A stretch of 63,901 bases of DNA from Cytophagales bacterium (GTDB lineage: Bacteria; Bacteroidota; Bacteroidia; Cytophagales; Cyclobacteriaceae), in the NCBI GenBank assembly GCA_022360055.1, contig JAKSDO010000271.1:1-63901 (forward strand), given 5' to 3'. Made by a program: the position numbers and the translations under genes. A model generated the notes under the pieces. It saw only the letters and a list, made by a program, of their open reading frames with translations, searched no databases and was not told the DNA's origin. Below are positions 1-8,683 of the stretch, piece after piece (position 1 is the stretch's first letter; every line of letters begins with the position of its first letter).

Positions 1-59
1 TCGATCGTTATTGATCATCCGACCTTTGCAAATATTGTTCATTAATAGCTTCTACCTTG

Positions 60-1292
60 TCATCGCAGCGCTTTCAGCACCCTGAGTATGGTCTCCATTT
101 TGATTTCGGTCTCGTTCCATTCCTTTTCGGGTGTCGAATTCGATATAATCCCGGCGCCCGCGTATAACCTTGCTTTGCCCGGGGCGATTTTCATGCACCT
201 CAGATTTACGAAAATATCTGTTTCCTCCCGTATATTTACCGGCCCCAGGAATCCTGAAAAATATTCGCGATCAAAGTCTTCATGGATTTCTATAAACTTC
301 ATCGACGGCTCTTTGGGCATCCCGCAAACAGCGCTCGTCGGGTGAAGCAATTCCAGCATTACCGTGCCGAGCTGGGGAAACCCCACCTGGTCCATGTCGA
401 CCCTGTACTCCGTCCTTAAGTGCACAAGGTTTCCGCTGAGATATGTTTTGGGACCTATCTCCTCGAACTCCCTCAGCCTTATTTTTTTAAAACAATTGAT
501 GATGTACCGGCTTACCATGGCCTGTTCCTCGATGTCCTTTTGAGACCATGTCGTATCTTCCGGATCCTGACCGGGTTGTTTGGCCTGTGTTGCCGCCAGG
601 GCGACCGTTTTAAACTTTCGCGCCCGGTCGATTCGGATCAGGGGCTCGGGTGTTGCTCCGATCCACGAACCGATCCCGGGGATGTAGGTGAAATATACAA
701 AAGCGTTCCGGTAACGGTCTGAAAGCGCGTGAAATAAATCAAAGGGATTGAACCGATCGGGCAGGTCAATATCCTTGATGCGGGCAATCACAGCTTTTTG
801 AAAAGATTCCTTTTCGATCTCCAGGATTGTCCGGTCGACCAGCGATATAAAAGAATCCTTTTGGGATTCTGTCGAACTTTTGATCGATATTCGCCCGTGT
901 ACAGGGGCATCTTTGTTCGCGCCGGGTCTCTTACCGACGCCCGGAAACTCCTTTAAATCCTGTGCGCCCAGCCTGGAATATAAAATTTCCGGCTTTCTTG
1001 AAGTTTCGTTTTCTACGATGTGAATATCTTTGTTTATGAATGCCGCCGGATGATCCTCTTTGGAGAAAGGGTGAAAGATAAATCCTTCTCCTATTTCGTC
1101 CAGGTCCAATCGATCTATTTTACCGCCGGAAGACAGATCGATGATCAAATGCTTCGTCCCGGATTTTGGCAATTGATAAACGGCACAAGCCAGCCCCTTT
1201 TCCAGGCAGCCGGCGCAGATCTCCTCAAGCGACAAATGATCGGTTACTTGTGAATCAACGATGTTTGCAAATTCCGCGCTCAAATTCCCCAT
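60..1292 (-). CDS. menF: Isochorismate synthase (menaquinone-type)
   Basis: Cytosolic chorismate-binding enzyme that converts chorismate to isochorismate, the first committed step towards menaquinone. The C-terminal two thirds carry the family pattern: KAVIARIKDID (with the lysine expected to activate water), SWIGATPEPLIR, HPTSAVCGMP, REYFSGFLGP and RLYAGAGI, with a final EWNETEIK that would supply a magnesium-binding glutamate. About 410 residues, normal for the family. I chose the ATG at 1292; a TTG two codons upstream is less likely. A hotdog thioesterase lies 85 bases upstream on the same strand, which favours menaquinone over siderophore synthesis. menD, menB, menC and menE are not in the window. 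Family membership is clear; the split between MenF and EntC roles is inferred from context. Confidence 0.88.
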   Translation of the reverse strand: MGNLSAEFANIVDSQVTDHLSLEEICAGCLEKGLACAVYQLPKSGTKHLIIDLSSGGKIDRLDLDEIGEGFIFHPFSKEDHPAAFINKDIHIVENETSRKPEILYSRLGAQDLKEFPGVGKRPGANKDAPVHGRISIKSSTESQKDSFISLVDRTILEIEKESFQKAVIARIKDIDLPDRFNPFDLFHALSDRYRNAFVYFTYIPGIGSWIGATPEPLIRIDRARKFKTVALAATQAKQPGQDPEDTTWSQKDIEEQAMVSRYIINCFKKIRLREFEEIGPKTYLSGNLVHLRTEYRVDMDQVGFPQLGTVMLELLHPTSAVCGMPKEPSMKFIEIHEDFDREYFSGFLGPVNIREETDIFVNLRCMKIAPGKARLYAGAGIISNSTPEKEWNETEIKMETILRVLKALR

Positions 1293-1377
1293 GTTCAAAT
1301 TATCCGTATAATGTTTGAGTCAATGTTTCATTATTAACTCGTTTTTCTCGAAAAAGTAAGAATAAAATGTGATTTAC

Positions 1378-1797
1378 CTATTTCTTTTTAATTACCGCAA
1401 CCGTCAATCGGCTGATGCAGACCAGTTCGTCCCGGTCATTCACAATCCTGATGTCCCAAACGTGCGTTTTCTTGCCCAGGTGTATCGGCGAAGCTTTCCC
1501 GTAAACAAATCCGGACCTGGCGGATTTCACATGATTTGCATTTATTTCCAGGCCCACGCAGAAAAATCGCTCCATATCAATGATGATGGATGAAGCGACA
1601 CTCCCGAGTGTTTCCGCAAGTGCCAGGGAAGCACCTCCGTGCAGCAATCCCATGGGCTGGTGCGTACGGCGGTCTACCGGCATTTTGGCGCGAATGTAGT
1701 CTTCACCAAGTTCTAAAAATTCAATACCGAGATGATCTACCATGGTATTTTTACTAAATTCCTGCAGATCTGTCAGGCGGATGTCTTTATCAAACAT
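1378..1797 (-). CDS. menI: PaaI/MenI-like hotdog-fold thioesterase
   Basis: A protein of 139 residues with one hotdog domain. The signature GLLHGGASLALAETLGS (about residues 53-70) contains the HGG turn and the glutamate expected to be catalytic in PaaI/YdiI-type acyl-CoA thioesterases. The likely substrate is 1,4-dihydroxy-2-naphthoyl-CoA, inferred because isochorismate synthase follows on the same strand with an 85-base gap. The ATG at 1797 is preferred; an in-frame TTG lies four codons upstream. The histidine phosphatase gene is divergent, with its likely start only 56 bases away, so the two share a very short promoter region. An alternative is a general acyl-CoA thioesterase of the same fold. 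Confidence 0.75.
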   Translation of the reverse strand: MFDKDIRLTDLQEFSKNTMVDHLGIEFLELGEDYIRAKMPVDRRTHQPMGLLHGGASLALAETLGSVASSIIIDMERFFCVGLEINANHVKSARSGFVYGKASPIHLGKKTHVWDIRIVNDRDELVCISRLTVAVIKKK

Positions 1798-1853
1798 GAC
1801 GGCTTGCAAAACTTGTGTTTTTAATTTTTCTTTGCGACCAAAGTTATAGAAAA

Positions 1854-2477
1854 TTGGAGCCTAAAAAAATTTATTTGATCAGGCACGGGCAGACCGGACA
1901 TAATCACAGAGGAATAGTTCAGGGAAGGTATGTAAATTCGAAGTTAAGTAAAAAAGGATACAGGCAGGCATTGGCATTTTTCGAAGCTTATAAAGAGGTT
2001 CCTTTTCAAAAAGTTTATACTTCCACCTTGTTGCGCACCAAGCAGACCGTACAGCCATTTCTCGATCTGGGCATAGCTCACGAAGAGTTGCCGGGGCTGG
2101 ATGAGATCTGCTGGGGAAACTCGGAGGGCTTGTTTGCGGACGGGGATGATAACAAACGCTATTGGAGAATCATAGATACCTGGAAATCAGGAGATTTGAA
2201 CCCCCGGCTTGAAGGAGGGGAAAATCCAATCGACGTACAGAAAAGGCAGGAGGAAGCCTTAAGCTATATTGCTTCCCGGAAAGAAGACCTTGTACTGGTG
2301 TGCATGCATGGCAGGGCTTTGAAGATCATGCTCGCATGGATTACGGGACTTCATATGAAAGATATGGATTCCTTTGATCATGACAATCTGAGTTTGTATA
2401 TTTTAAACTACGAAAATAACCGGTGGACCATTGAAACTCATGATGATCGTGCCCACTTAAACAATATACCTTCCTGA
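1854..2477 (+). CDS. Histidine phosphatase family protein (phosphoglycerate mutase-like)
   Basis: Member of the RHG histidine phosphatase superfamily, about 207 residues. It has the N-terminal RHGQTGHN motif with the phospho-accepting histidine, YTSTLLRTKQT, an acidic LDEICWGNSEG segment, and a second catalytic histidine in VCMHGRALKIML. The reading frame is open from a GTG at 1815, but homologous N-termini begin just before KKIYLIRHG, so the TTG at 1854 is the more natural start; no ATG is available. The stop codon overlaps the ATG of the following micro-ORF (TGATG at 2475-2479), suggesting translational coupling. The substrate cannot be told from sequence; such enzymes act on sugar phosphates, nucleotide derivatives or cobalamin intermediates. 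Confidence 0.85.
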   Translation: MEPKKIYLIRHGQTGHNHRGIVQGRYVNSKLSKKGYRQALAFFEAYKEVPFQKVYTSTLLRTKQTVQPFLDLGIAHEELPGLDEICWGNSEGLFADGDDNKRYWRIIDTWKSGDLNPRLEGGENPIDVQKRQEEALSYIASRKEDLVLVCMHGRALKIMLAWITGLHMKDMDSFDHDNLSLYILNYENNRWTIETHDDRAHLNNIPS

Positions 2478-2608
2478 TGACGGAAAAAAATAATCAAGAA
2501 GACCGGCCACCTTTATTCGGCAGTTGGAACAGCCTGTATCTGCTTGTCCTGGGACATTTGGCATTTCTAATCCTGATCTTTTATCTGATAACCAAGTATT
2601 TTTCATGA
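2477..2608 (+). CDS. 43-residue single-span membrane protein coupled to the symporter
   Basis: A very small gene encoding 43 residues: a charged N-terminus with RPPLFGSWN, followed by one hydrophobic segment (YLLVLGHLAFLILIFYLIT) and the end KYFS. Its ATG overlaps the stop of the histidine phosphatase (TGATG) and its stop overlaps the ATG of the sodium:solute symporter (ATGA at 2605-2608), so all three genes look translationally coupled. The strict overlap, the clean transmembrane segment and the Trp/Tyr belt residues argue that it is real. By analogy with small subunits encoded beside other transporters it may be an accessory subunit of the symporter; that role is inferred. Confidence 0.7.
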   Translation: MTEKNNQEDRPPLFGSWNSLYLLVLGHLAFLILIFYLITKYFS

Positions 2609-4294
2609 GCACAATAGATTGGATCGTATTGTTCGGTACACTTATCGCTATTGTGGCATACGGAGTTTGGAAAACCCGGGGCAGCAAGAACATTGAAGGT
2701 TATCTGCTCGGCGATAAAAACATGAAGTGGTGGACGATCGGTTTGTCCATTATGGCTACCCAGGCGAGCGCCATTACTTTTTTAAGTACCCCCGGGCAGG
2801 CCTTTGACGATGGAATGCGATTTATTCAGTTCTATTTTGGGTTGCCGGTCGCAATGGTGGTCGTCTCGTATTCTTTTGTTCCGATCTTTCATAAATTAAA
2901 AGTTTTTACCGCCTACGAATACCTTGAAAGCCGGTTTGATCTGAAAACAAGGATCCTTGGGGCATTCCTTTTTTTAGTCCAGCGCGGACTGGCAGCCGGC
3001 ATTACCATTTATGCTCCATCGATCGTCCTGACATCGATACTGGGCTGGAATCTTACCTTTACCAACATTTTCATCGGAAGCCTGGTAATCGTATATACCG
3101 TTTCCGGGGGGCACAAAGGCGGTAAGCCAGACTCAAAAGCATCAGATGGCGGTGATGATGGGAGGGATCGTGCTGGCCGGAATTTTCGTTCTTTCCTATT
3201 TGCCCGAACATGTAGGCGTGATCGATGCGCTGAACGTGGCGGGCAAAATGGACAAACTGAATATCGTTACTTTTGATTTTGACATCAATGACAGGTACAA
3301 CATCTGGTCCGGCCTGATTGGCGGATTTTTTCTTGCCATGGCTTACTTCGGAACAGATCAAAGTCAGGTGCAGCGTTATCTGACCGGCAAATCGATCACC
3401 GAAAGCAGGTTGGGGTTGCTGTTTAACGGAATACTGAAAATTCCACTGCAATTTGTCATTTTGTTTATTGGCGTATTGGTTTTTCTTTTCTACCAGTTCA
3501 ATTTGCCGCCCATTTTTTTTAACGACCCGGTAAAGGAAAATGTGTACTCGACGGAATATGCCGAAGCTTTTCGATCGGTCGAAGAGATCCACAAGAATGT
3601 GTTTGAAGAGAAGCGCGAAAAAATTGACGCGCTCATCACGGCCATCGATGAGAAAAACGAGCCGGATATAGTTCAACTGACTGCCGATGTGAAAGCGCTG
3701 GACCAGGAAATGAGGTCGCTCGAAGAAGAGGCGGTTACTTTAATTTCAAAAGCGGATCCGCTGGCCGAGACAGAAGACCGGGATTACGTATTTCTGTCAT
3801 TTGTCATGAAGCATATGCCGGTAGGTATTGTCGGGTTGCTGCTGGCGGTAATCTTTTCCGCGGCCATGTCTTCAACCAGCGGTGAGCTCAATGCGCTCGG
3901 GTCTACGACCACCGTAGATTTTTACAAACGAAATTTCGTCAGACACGGCTCCGAAAAGCAATACCTCGTGGCCTCAAAGGTTTTTACCCTGATTTGGGGT
4001 CTGCTGGCAATAGCTTTTGCCGCGTTTGCGTCGATGCTGGAAAATCTTATTCAGGCGGTGAATATTTTGGGATCTTTATTTTACGGAACCATCCTGGGGC
4101 TGTTTGTTGTCTCGTTCTACATCAGGTTTGTAAAGGGGACGGCGGTATTTGTCGCCGCTGTCATCGCCCAGTTCCTGGTCATTTATTGCTATTTCTTTAC
4201 AAATATTGCGTACCTGAATTTCAACATTATTGGCTGCCTAACCGTGGTTGCCGTGTCCATGGCATTGCAGTTTATCCTGGGGAAAGATAAATAA
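2605..4294 (+). CDS. Sodium:solute symporter (SSS family), interrupted by a one-base frameshift
   Basis: Inner-membrane symporter of the SSS family, about 563 residues if the frame is restored. The first part runs from the ATG at 2605 with STIDWIVLFGTLIAIVAYG and MATQASAITFLSTPGQ, the family's sodium-site region. Near 3106-3111 a run of six G residues shifts the frame; removing one G restores YTVSGGTKAVSQTQ, the well-known SSS motif, and joins directly to the second part, which reads to 4294 with YFGTDQSQVQRYLTGKS and SAAMSSTSGELNALGS. Between later helices lies a hydrophilic, coiled-coil-like insert (about 3540-3780). Transported substrate unknown. It is either a sequencing error in a homopolymer or a real disruption. 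Preceded by a coupled 43-residue membrane protein. Confidence 0.85.
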
Positions 4295-4306
4295 AGTATG
4301 CCGAAA

Positions 4307-4328
4307 GCCGGGGCATTAAATCCCCGGC
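4307..4328. terminator. Hairpin between convergent genes
   Basis: A perfect 7-bp GC-rich stem (GCCGGGG / CCCCGGC) with an 8-base AT-rich loop sits 13 bases after the symporter stop and 16 bases before the stop of the convergent DUF2911 gene. Position and stability fit a bidirectional terminator; the T-run on the plus side is weak (GTGTTTGT). Confidence 0.55.
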
Positions 4329-4343
4329 GTGTTTGTGATCATC

Positions 4344-5204
4344 TTATTTTTTGCTCCATTCCGAGATGGATTCTTTGTTCATTTTGATGTAATCATCGTT
4401 TTTTGCTTCCGTCGCCTTTGCCAGCGAGACTTCAGCCGTTTTTATGGCTTCCTCATACTTTTTCATATCCGCAAGGATCAGCGATTTTTGACGGTACATC
4501 CAAAATACATTCCTCCCGTTTGCTTCGTGGAGCTCAAGCGCCTTATTCATCCATTCCAGGGCCTGGTTCAGGTCCTTTCCGGACTGATGATAGTACAGCG
4601 CTGCCTGATTATAGGTGTTCGGACTTATACGCATGGACCTTTCTATGGAAGCCATGATGCGCTCATCGATCGAGACCTCCAGGGGTATATGTACAATGGT
4701 GCTTTCCCACCCCAGTTCGATCATGGCCGAATTCGGCGTTACATGCTCGAGGTTGATCATAAACGTTTCGATCGCGCCATCAATCTTCACGGGTTTTGCC
4801 TGTATTCTCAAGGCGTCTTCGTCCTCGCTGTAGTTACGGGTACCGCCTTGATTATAGTTTTTATTAAAAATGACGGTCCATTCGGTTTCTCCGGGAATGG
4901 TAAAGAGGGCATATGTACCTGCTTTGAGGTCTTTGCCTCCGATTTTCACATCATCGGCAAACGAAATTTTTGTCGCCATATTTGCGCCGGTCCTCCAAAG
5001 CTTTCCAAAGGGGACCAAATCGCCGTACACCTTGCGGCCTTTCACACTTGGCCTTGAATAATTGATCGTTACTTCCGTCAATCCTACTTTTTGAGTAAAT
5101 GTAGCAGTGGGACTTGGAGCGGGTAATTCAATTTGTCCGAATGAATAACTGATCGTTACACATAAAATAACCAATGGGGTTAAACTTCTTTGCATGCATT
5201 TCAT
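4344..5204 (-). CDS. DUF2911 exported protein with C-terminal TPR-like repeats
   Basis: Exported protein of 286 residues. It starts with a signal peptide ending near SYSFGQ, then carries a DUF2911 domain typical of Bacteroidota (VTINYSRPSVKGRKVYGDLVPFG split around residues 45-70, then LWRTGANMATKISF and AGTYALFTIPGE). The C-terminal third is helical with TPR-like pairs such as NQAALYYHQSGKDLNQALEWMNKAL. DUF2911 has no established biochemical role; the fold is probably a small beta domain that acts in the periplasm or at the outer membrane. Two ATGs, three codons apart, could start it. It is monocistronic and divergent from the glycosylase gene downstream in the window. Confidence 0.82.
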   Translation of the reverse strand: MKCMQRSLTPLVILCVTISYSFGQIELPAPSPTATFTQKVGLTEVTINYSRPSVKGRKVYGDLVPFGKLWRTGANMATKISFADDVKIGGKDLKAGTYALFTIPGETEWTVIFNKNYNQGGTRNYSEDEDALRIQAKPVKIDGAIETFMINLEHVTPNSAMIELGWESTIVHIPLEVSIDERIMASIERSMRISPNTYNQAALYYHQSGKDLNQALEWMNKALELHEANGRNVFWMYRQKSLILADMKKYEEAIKTAEVSLAKATEAKNDDYIKMNKESISEWSKK

Positions 5205-5322
5205 GATAATAAATGGTTTTTGTTAGATTAATTTTCGAAAATAAAAAAGATAAATGGTTTGCGACATAAAATGTTGATTTTAGAGATAAATTTATTGATG
5301 TTCACCGGAGGATCGGGTTGTT

Positions 5323-5922
5323 ATGGGAAATAAAATTCATTTGAGCTGGTATGCGCACCGGGATGTTGCGGCGCTTGCCAGGTTGTTGCTCGGGAAAAAC
5401 CTGTGTACAAATTTTAACGGCAGCGTTTCAAAAGGCAAAATAGTGGAAACGGAAGCTTATTCCGGAACGGACGACAAAGCATGCCATGCAAACAACCAAC
5501 GAAAAACCGGCCGGAACAAGGTGATGTTTGAAGCCGGCGGACGCGCGTATATTTATTTGTGCTATGGAATACATCACCTTTTCAATGTGGTGACCAATGT
5601 GGAAGGCAGCGCGGATGCCGTATTGATTCGGGCGCTCGAACCCATCGAAGGCGTGGATACCATGCTCAAAAGAAGAAAAATGGATAAAATTGAAAAAAGA
5701 CTTTCTTCCGGACCGGGTGTGCTCACCGAAGCCCTGGGGATCAACACCAGCCATTACGGCATCCCGCTCGACAGTGATTTGATCTGGATCGAGGATGCAA
5801 TTCCGGTGCGTTCGGATGCAATCGCGGAAACCGTGAGGGTTGGGGTGGACTATGCCGAAGAAGATGCCCTGAAACCGTGGAGGTTTTATATTAAAGAAAA
5901 TAAATGGGTGAGCAAAATTTGA
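5323..5922 (+). CDS. DNA-3-methyladenine glycosylase (AAG/MPG family)
   Basis: Monofunctional base-excision repair enzyme of the eukaryote-like AAG family that removes alkylated purines such as 3-methyladenine. At 199 residues it has the normal bacterial length. Visible motifs are LARLLLGKNLC near the start, KIVETEAYSG with the catalytic glutamate, DKACHA, GRAYIYLCYGIHHLFNVV forming the intercalating and active-site strand, VLIRALEP, and LSSGPGVLTEALGI. The ATG at 5323 follows a GGAGG-like stretch. It is followed 39 bases later by a Usp gene on the same strand, so the two could be cotranscribed, though no functional link is obvious. Confidence 0.92.
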   Translation: MGNKIHLSWYAHRDVAALARLLLGKNLCTNFNGSVSKGKIVETEAYSGTDDKACHANNQRKTGRNKVMFEAGGRAYIYLCYGIHHLFNVVTNVEGSADAVLIRALEPIEGVDTMLKRRKMDKIEKRLSSGPGVLTEALGINTSHYGIPLDSDLIWIEDAIPVRSDAIAETVRVGVDYAEEDALKPWRFYIKENKWVSKI

Positions 5923-5961
5923 TTCGGATTTGATGTAAATTGGATTTAAATTCGACCACAA

Positions 5962-6798
5962 ATGAAGAAGTTACTTTGTCCGATCGATTTTTCAGAAGTA
6001 TCCCTGAATGCCCTTGAATTTGCTGTCGCCATTGGAGAACAGGAAAAAAGCGACTTGACGCTCCTCAATATCTTCACCCGGTCCGATTTTAACAAAATAC
6101 TCGAATCCGATCCTATAGAGGAAGCGTACGAGCAATTGCTCGAAATTGCCGGATCAAAACTTGCAGCGATCTCCGAAACCATTCTGAAACATAGCCGGAA
6201 CAAAGGGCTTCGGTCTTGTGAATATTTTTTGAAATCCGGGAAGATTGTAGATATATTGTCCGAGATCACTGACGAGCAGAGATTTGATCTGATCGTAATG
6301 GGTACTACCGGGCATTCCGCCTATGAGCGAAAGTATCTCGGCGGAAAAGCGGAAAAAATAATCGGGCACACAAATTGTTCCGTATTATGCATTCCCGAGC
6401 ATCAGAATTTTCACGGAATACAAAAAATAGTTTATGCAACCGATTACCAGGAAGAAGATAAACTTGCCATTCAGCAAATTGTCGCGTTTGCCTCGGTTTT
6501 AAACGCCGACCTGGAGGTCCTTCATATCTCTCATCACAACGATACGATCGACAAAGCCATGTTTGAGGATTTTAAAGAGGAGATCTTACAATTTGTTCAT
6601 GATGCAAACCTCACATTTAACCGGGTGGTTTTCAGACACATTGCGCAGGGGCTGGACGAATATATGAAGGAGGTGCACGCCGATTTGCTCGTTTTGCTCA
6701 AGAAGAGAACGAACTTCCTTGAAAGCCTGTTCCATACCAGTCTTACCCACCATCTGGATAAATTCACGGATTATCCCCTGATGATCCTTAAACTTTGA
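5962..6798 (+). CDS. Universal stress protein, tandem Usp domains
   Basis: Cytosolic protein of 278 residues with two Usp domains. Domain 1 (about 1-145) begins KKLLCPIDFSEVSLNALEFA and ends with the nucleotide-loop pattern GTTGHSAYERKYLGGKAEKI, followed by SVLCIPEH, so it probably binds ATP. Domain 2 (about 150-278) begins KIVYATDYQEED and ends with LLKKRTNFLESLFHTSLTHH, where the glycine-rich nucleotide loop is missing; it may be a non-binding half that completes the dimer-like fold. Such double-Usp proteins are common in Bacteroidota and linked to stress and stationary phase. A real start at ATG 5962 is well supported. Confidence 0.9.
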   Translation: MKKLLCPIDFSEVSLNALEFAVAIGEQEKSDLTLLNIFTRSDFNKILESDPIEEAYEQLLEIAGSKLAAISETILKHSRNKGLRSCEYFLKSGKIVDILSEITDEQRFDLIVMGTTGHSAYERKYLGGKAEKIIGHTNCSVLCIPEHQNFHGIQKIVYATDYQEEDKLAIQQIVAFASVLNADLEVLHISHHNDTIDKAMFEDFKEEILQFVHDANLTFNRVVFRHIAQGLDEYMKEVHADLLVLLKKRTNFLESLFHTSLTHHLDKFTDYPLMILKL

Positions 6799-6861
6799 GC
6801 GGTCACGTCAAAATAGTTGCATTACAAGCCGTAAAATGCTTTTGCTTTGAATAAAAGGTTC

Positions 6862-6869
6862 TATTTTTG
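6862..6869 (+). promoter_or_regulatory. Possible Bacteroidota -7 element for the OmpA-family gene
   Basis: TATTTTTG matches the Bacteroidota -7 consensus TAnnTTTG, 26 bases before the ATG at 6895. A convincing -33 TTG at N19 is not present, though TTTG stretches lie nearby. Confidence 0.35.
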
Positions 6870-6894
6870 CTTTTGATTTTTAGAAGTTGAACTC

Positions 6895-8466
6895 ATGAAA
6901 AGGCGCACCTTTGCAATAGTTTTTTTTGTCGGACTGGTCTTCGGGAGTCACGCTCAGCGTGTCCGAAAAGAAAACCCGGACCAGTTGCTCGAGCATGTGA
7001 ATACCAGATACGACGAACAAAATCCCGTTCTTGGCCCGGATGGGAAAAAGCTTTATTTCACCAGGGCCAACGACAGCTTAAATATCGGTGGCCCCGGGGA
7101 TAAAGGCGACATTTGGGTGTCCGAACTTAACGCGGAAGGTTTTTGGTCCGAACCCGTGAACCTGGGACGACCGGTAAACGACGATCTCAGAAATTACCTG
7201 CTCGGGTTTTCGCCGGATGGAAAAATAATGTTTTTAAATCAGGAAAAGCGAAACCCCGGCGGTATCATAATAAATGACGGTGTTGCGTATTCGGTGTATT
7301 CCAACGGAGGATGGTCCAGGCCCGTAAAGGCATCTGTCGATTATTTCCTGAACAAGTCAAGGCATCAGAGCGGCTCCATTTCCGGAGACGGGAGCGTTAT
7401 GCTGCTTTCTTTGCAATCGTATGCGTCCAGGGGGGAGGAAGATATTTATGTAAGCTTCTACAAAAATGGAACATGGACGCAACCCGTCAATCTGGGTTCC
7501 GATATAAATACCGGGGGACAGGAAATGACTCCTTACTTGTCTCCGGATAAAAGACGACTTTATTTTTCGAGCAACGGACACGGAGGAAAGGGCGGCCGGG
7601 ATCTGTTTGTGGCCGAAAGGGTAGGAGCGGGCTGGACTTCCTGGTCAAAACCAAAAAATCTGGGCGCACAGGTGAATTCTTTCGGTGTAGAATTAAATTA
7701 TTTTATCGATGCAACGAACGACATCGGCTATTTTTCATCAACACAAAACAGCGATGGGTACGGGGATATTAAAGCACACGATATATCCGTGGAAATTGAG
7801 GAGCCGCCGGTCGCCGAGGAGAAATTTGAAGAGCTGGTCACAGTCATTGAAGCGGCGGGCAGAACGATCCTGTTTTCCGGGATCGTCACAAACGGAAATT
7901 CAAGCGAACCGATTGCAGCCGCTCTGAATATCAAAACCGGGGAAATTGACGAATACATGAATACGGATAAGGCAGATGGAAAGTTTGAGCTGGAATTACC
8001 GGTGGCCACTCAACACCTGATTGCGCATGTAAAGGCGCCCGGATTTATGAGCGCAACGGAGCAGGTTGCAATCGGCGGGAAAAGCACAACATACGACTTT
8101 TCCCTGATCCCCTTGGAAGTAGGCGCAACAATCCGGTTAAACAACGTGTACTTCCAACGCGGTACATCCGATTTACTGGACGATTCATTTGCCGAACTGG
8201 ATCAGGTGGTGGATATGATGGAAGAAAACCCTACGGTTAAAATAGAGCTTTTGGGCCATACGGACAATCAGGGCAGTTCGAAACTGAACTTAAAATTATC
8301 CCAGGAACGCGTCGATAAAGTGAAAATGTACATGACGGAACACGGCATAGCGTCAAAGCGGATTAAGGGAAAAGGATACGGAGGCTCAAGACCGGTTGCC
8401 AGTAATGCCTCCGAAGAAACAAGGAAATTGAATCGCAGGGTAGAGATAAAAATACTTAAAAATTAA
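6895..8466 (+). CDS. OmpA-family protein with PD40 repeats
   Basis: Envelope protein of 523 residues. After a signal peptide (cut near SHAQ) come PD40/WD40-like beta-propeller repeats in residues 30-290, visible as LGPDGKKLYFTRAND, LGFSPDGKIMFLNQ, SGDGSVMLLSLQS and LSPDKRRLYFSSNG. Next is a carboxypeptidase-regulatory-like beta domain (about 320-405), then a C-terminal OmpA peptidoglycan-binding domain (about 410-520) with LGHTDNQGSS and NRRVEIKIL. The family is usually found at the outer membrane anchored to peptidoglycan; some relatives act in gliding or type IX secretion, but that is not shown here. A small membrane protein begins two bases after the stop. Confidence 0.9.
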   Translation: MKRRTFAIVFFVGLVFGSHAQRVRKENPDQLLEHVNTRYDEQNPVLGPDGKKLYFTRANDSLNIGGPGDKGDIWVSELNAEGFWSEPVNLGRPVNDDLRNYLLGFSPDGKIMFLNQEKRNPGGIIINDGVAYSVYSNGGWSRPVKASVDYFLNKSRHQSGSISGDGSVMLLSLQSYASRGEEDIYVSFYKNGTWTQPVNLGSDINTGGQEMTPYLSPDKRRLYFSSNGHGGKGGRDLFVAERVGAGWTSWSKPKNLGAQVNSFGVELNYFIDATNDIGYFSSTQNSDGYGDIKAHDISVEIEEPPVAEEKFEELVTVIEAAGRTILFSGIVTNGNSSEPIAAALNIKTGEIDEYMNTDKADGKFELELPVATQHLIAHVKAPGFMSATEQVAIGGKSTTYDFSLIPLEVGATIRLNNVYFQRGTSDLLDDSFAELDQVVDMMEENPTVKIELLGHTDNQGSSKLNLKLSQERVDKVKMYMTEHGIASKRIKGKGYGGSRPVASNASEETRKLNRRVEIKILKN

Positions 8467-8467
8467 A

Positions 8468-8683
8468 TTGAAAAGGTCGAAGAAGATATTTTTCGCATTT
8501 GCCGGAATTTTCTTTTTAATAATGATCGTTCTTGGATACGATATATCGAAAAGAACAACCTTTCCGGGTTCCAGGAAATTGATCATGGAGTCGCTGTCCC
8601 CTTCGGACAGTACATCGGCAGACTCGACCAATAAGGCATCGGATAAAAAGACTAAAAAAATTGAACCGGGGAAAAAAAATTGA
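8468..8683 (+). CDS. Small single-span membrane protein
   Basis: A protein of 71 residues: lysine-rich start, one transmembrane segment (IFFAFAGIFFLIMIVLGYDI) and a short outside region with RTTFPGS, then a Ser/Asp/Lys-rich tail. It starts at a TTG one base after the OmpA-family stop and overlaps the next gene by 23 bases in another frame, indicating tight coupling. The RTTFPGS segment looks like a conserved element of small Bacteroidota membrane proteins, from memory only. Function unknown. Confidence 0.6.
   Translation: MKRSKKIFFAFAGIFFLIMIVLGYDISKRTTFPGSRKLIMESLSPSDSTSADSTNKASDKKTKKIEPGKKN

Noticed and set aside
4329-5057. Plus-strand frame of 242 codons opposite the DUF2911 gene
   Set aside because: The DUF2911 reading is supported by signal peptide and domain; the opposite frame is low-complexity shadow.
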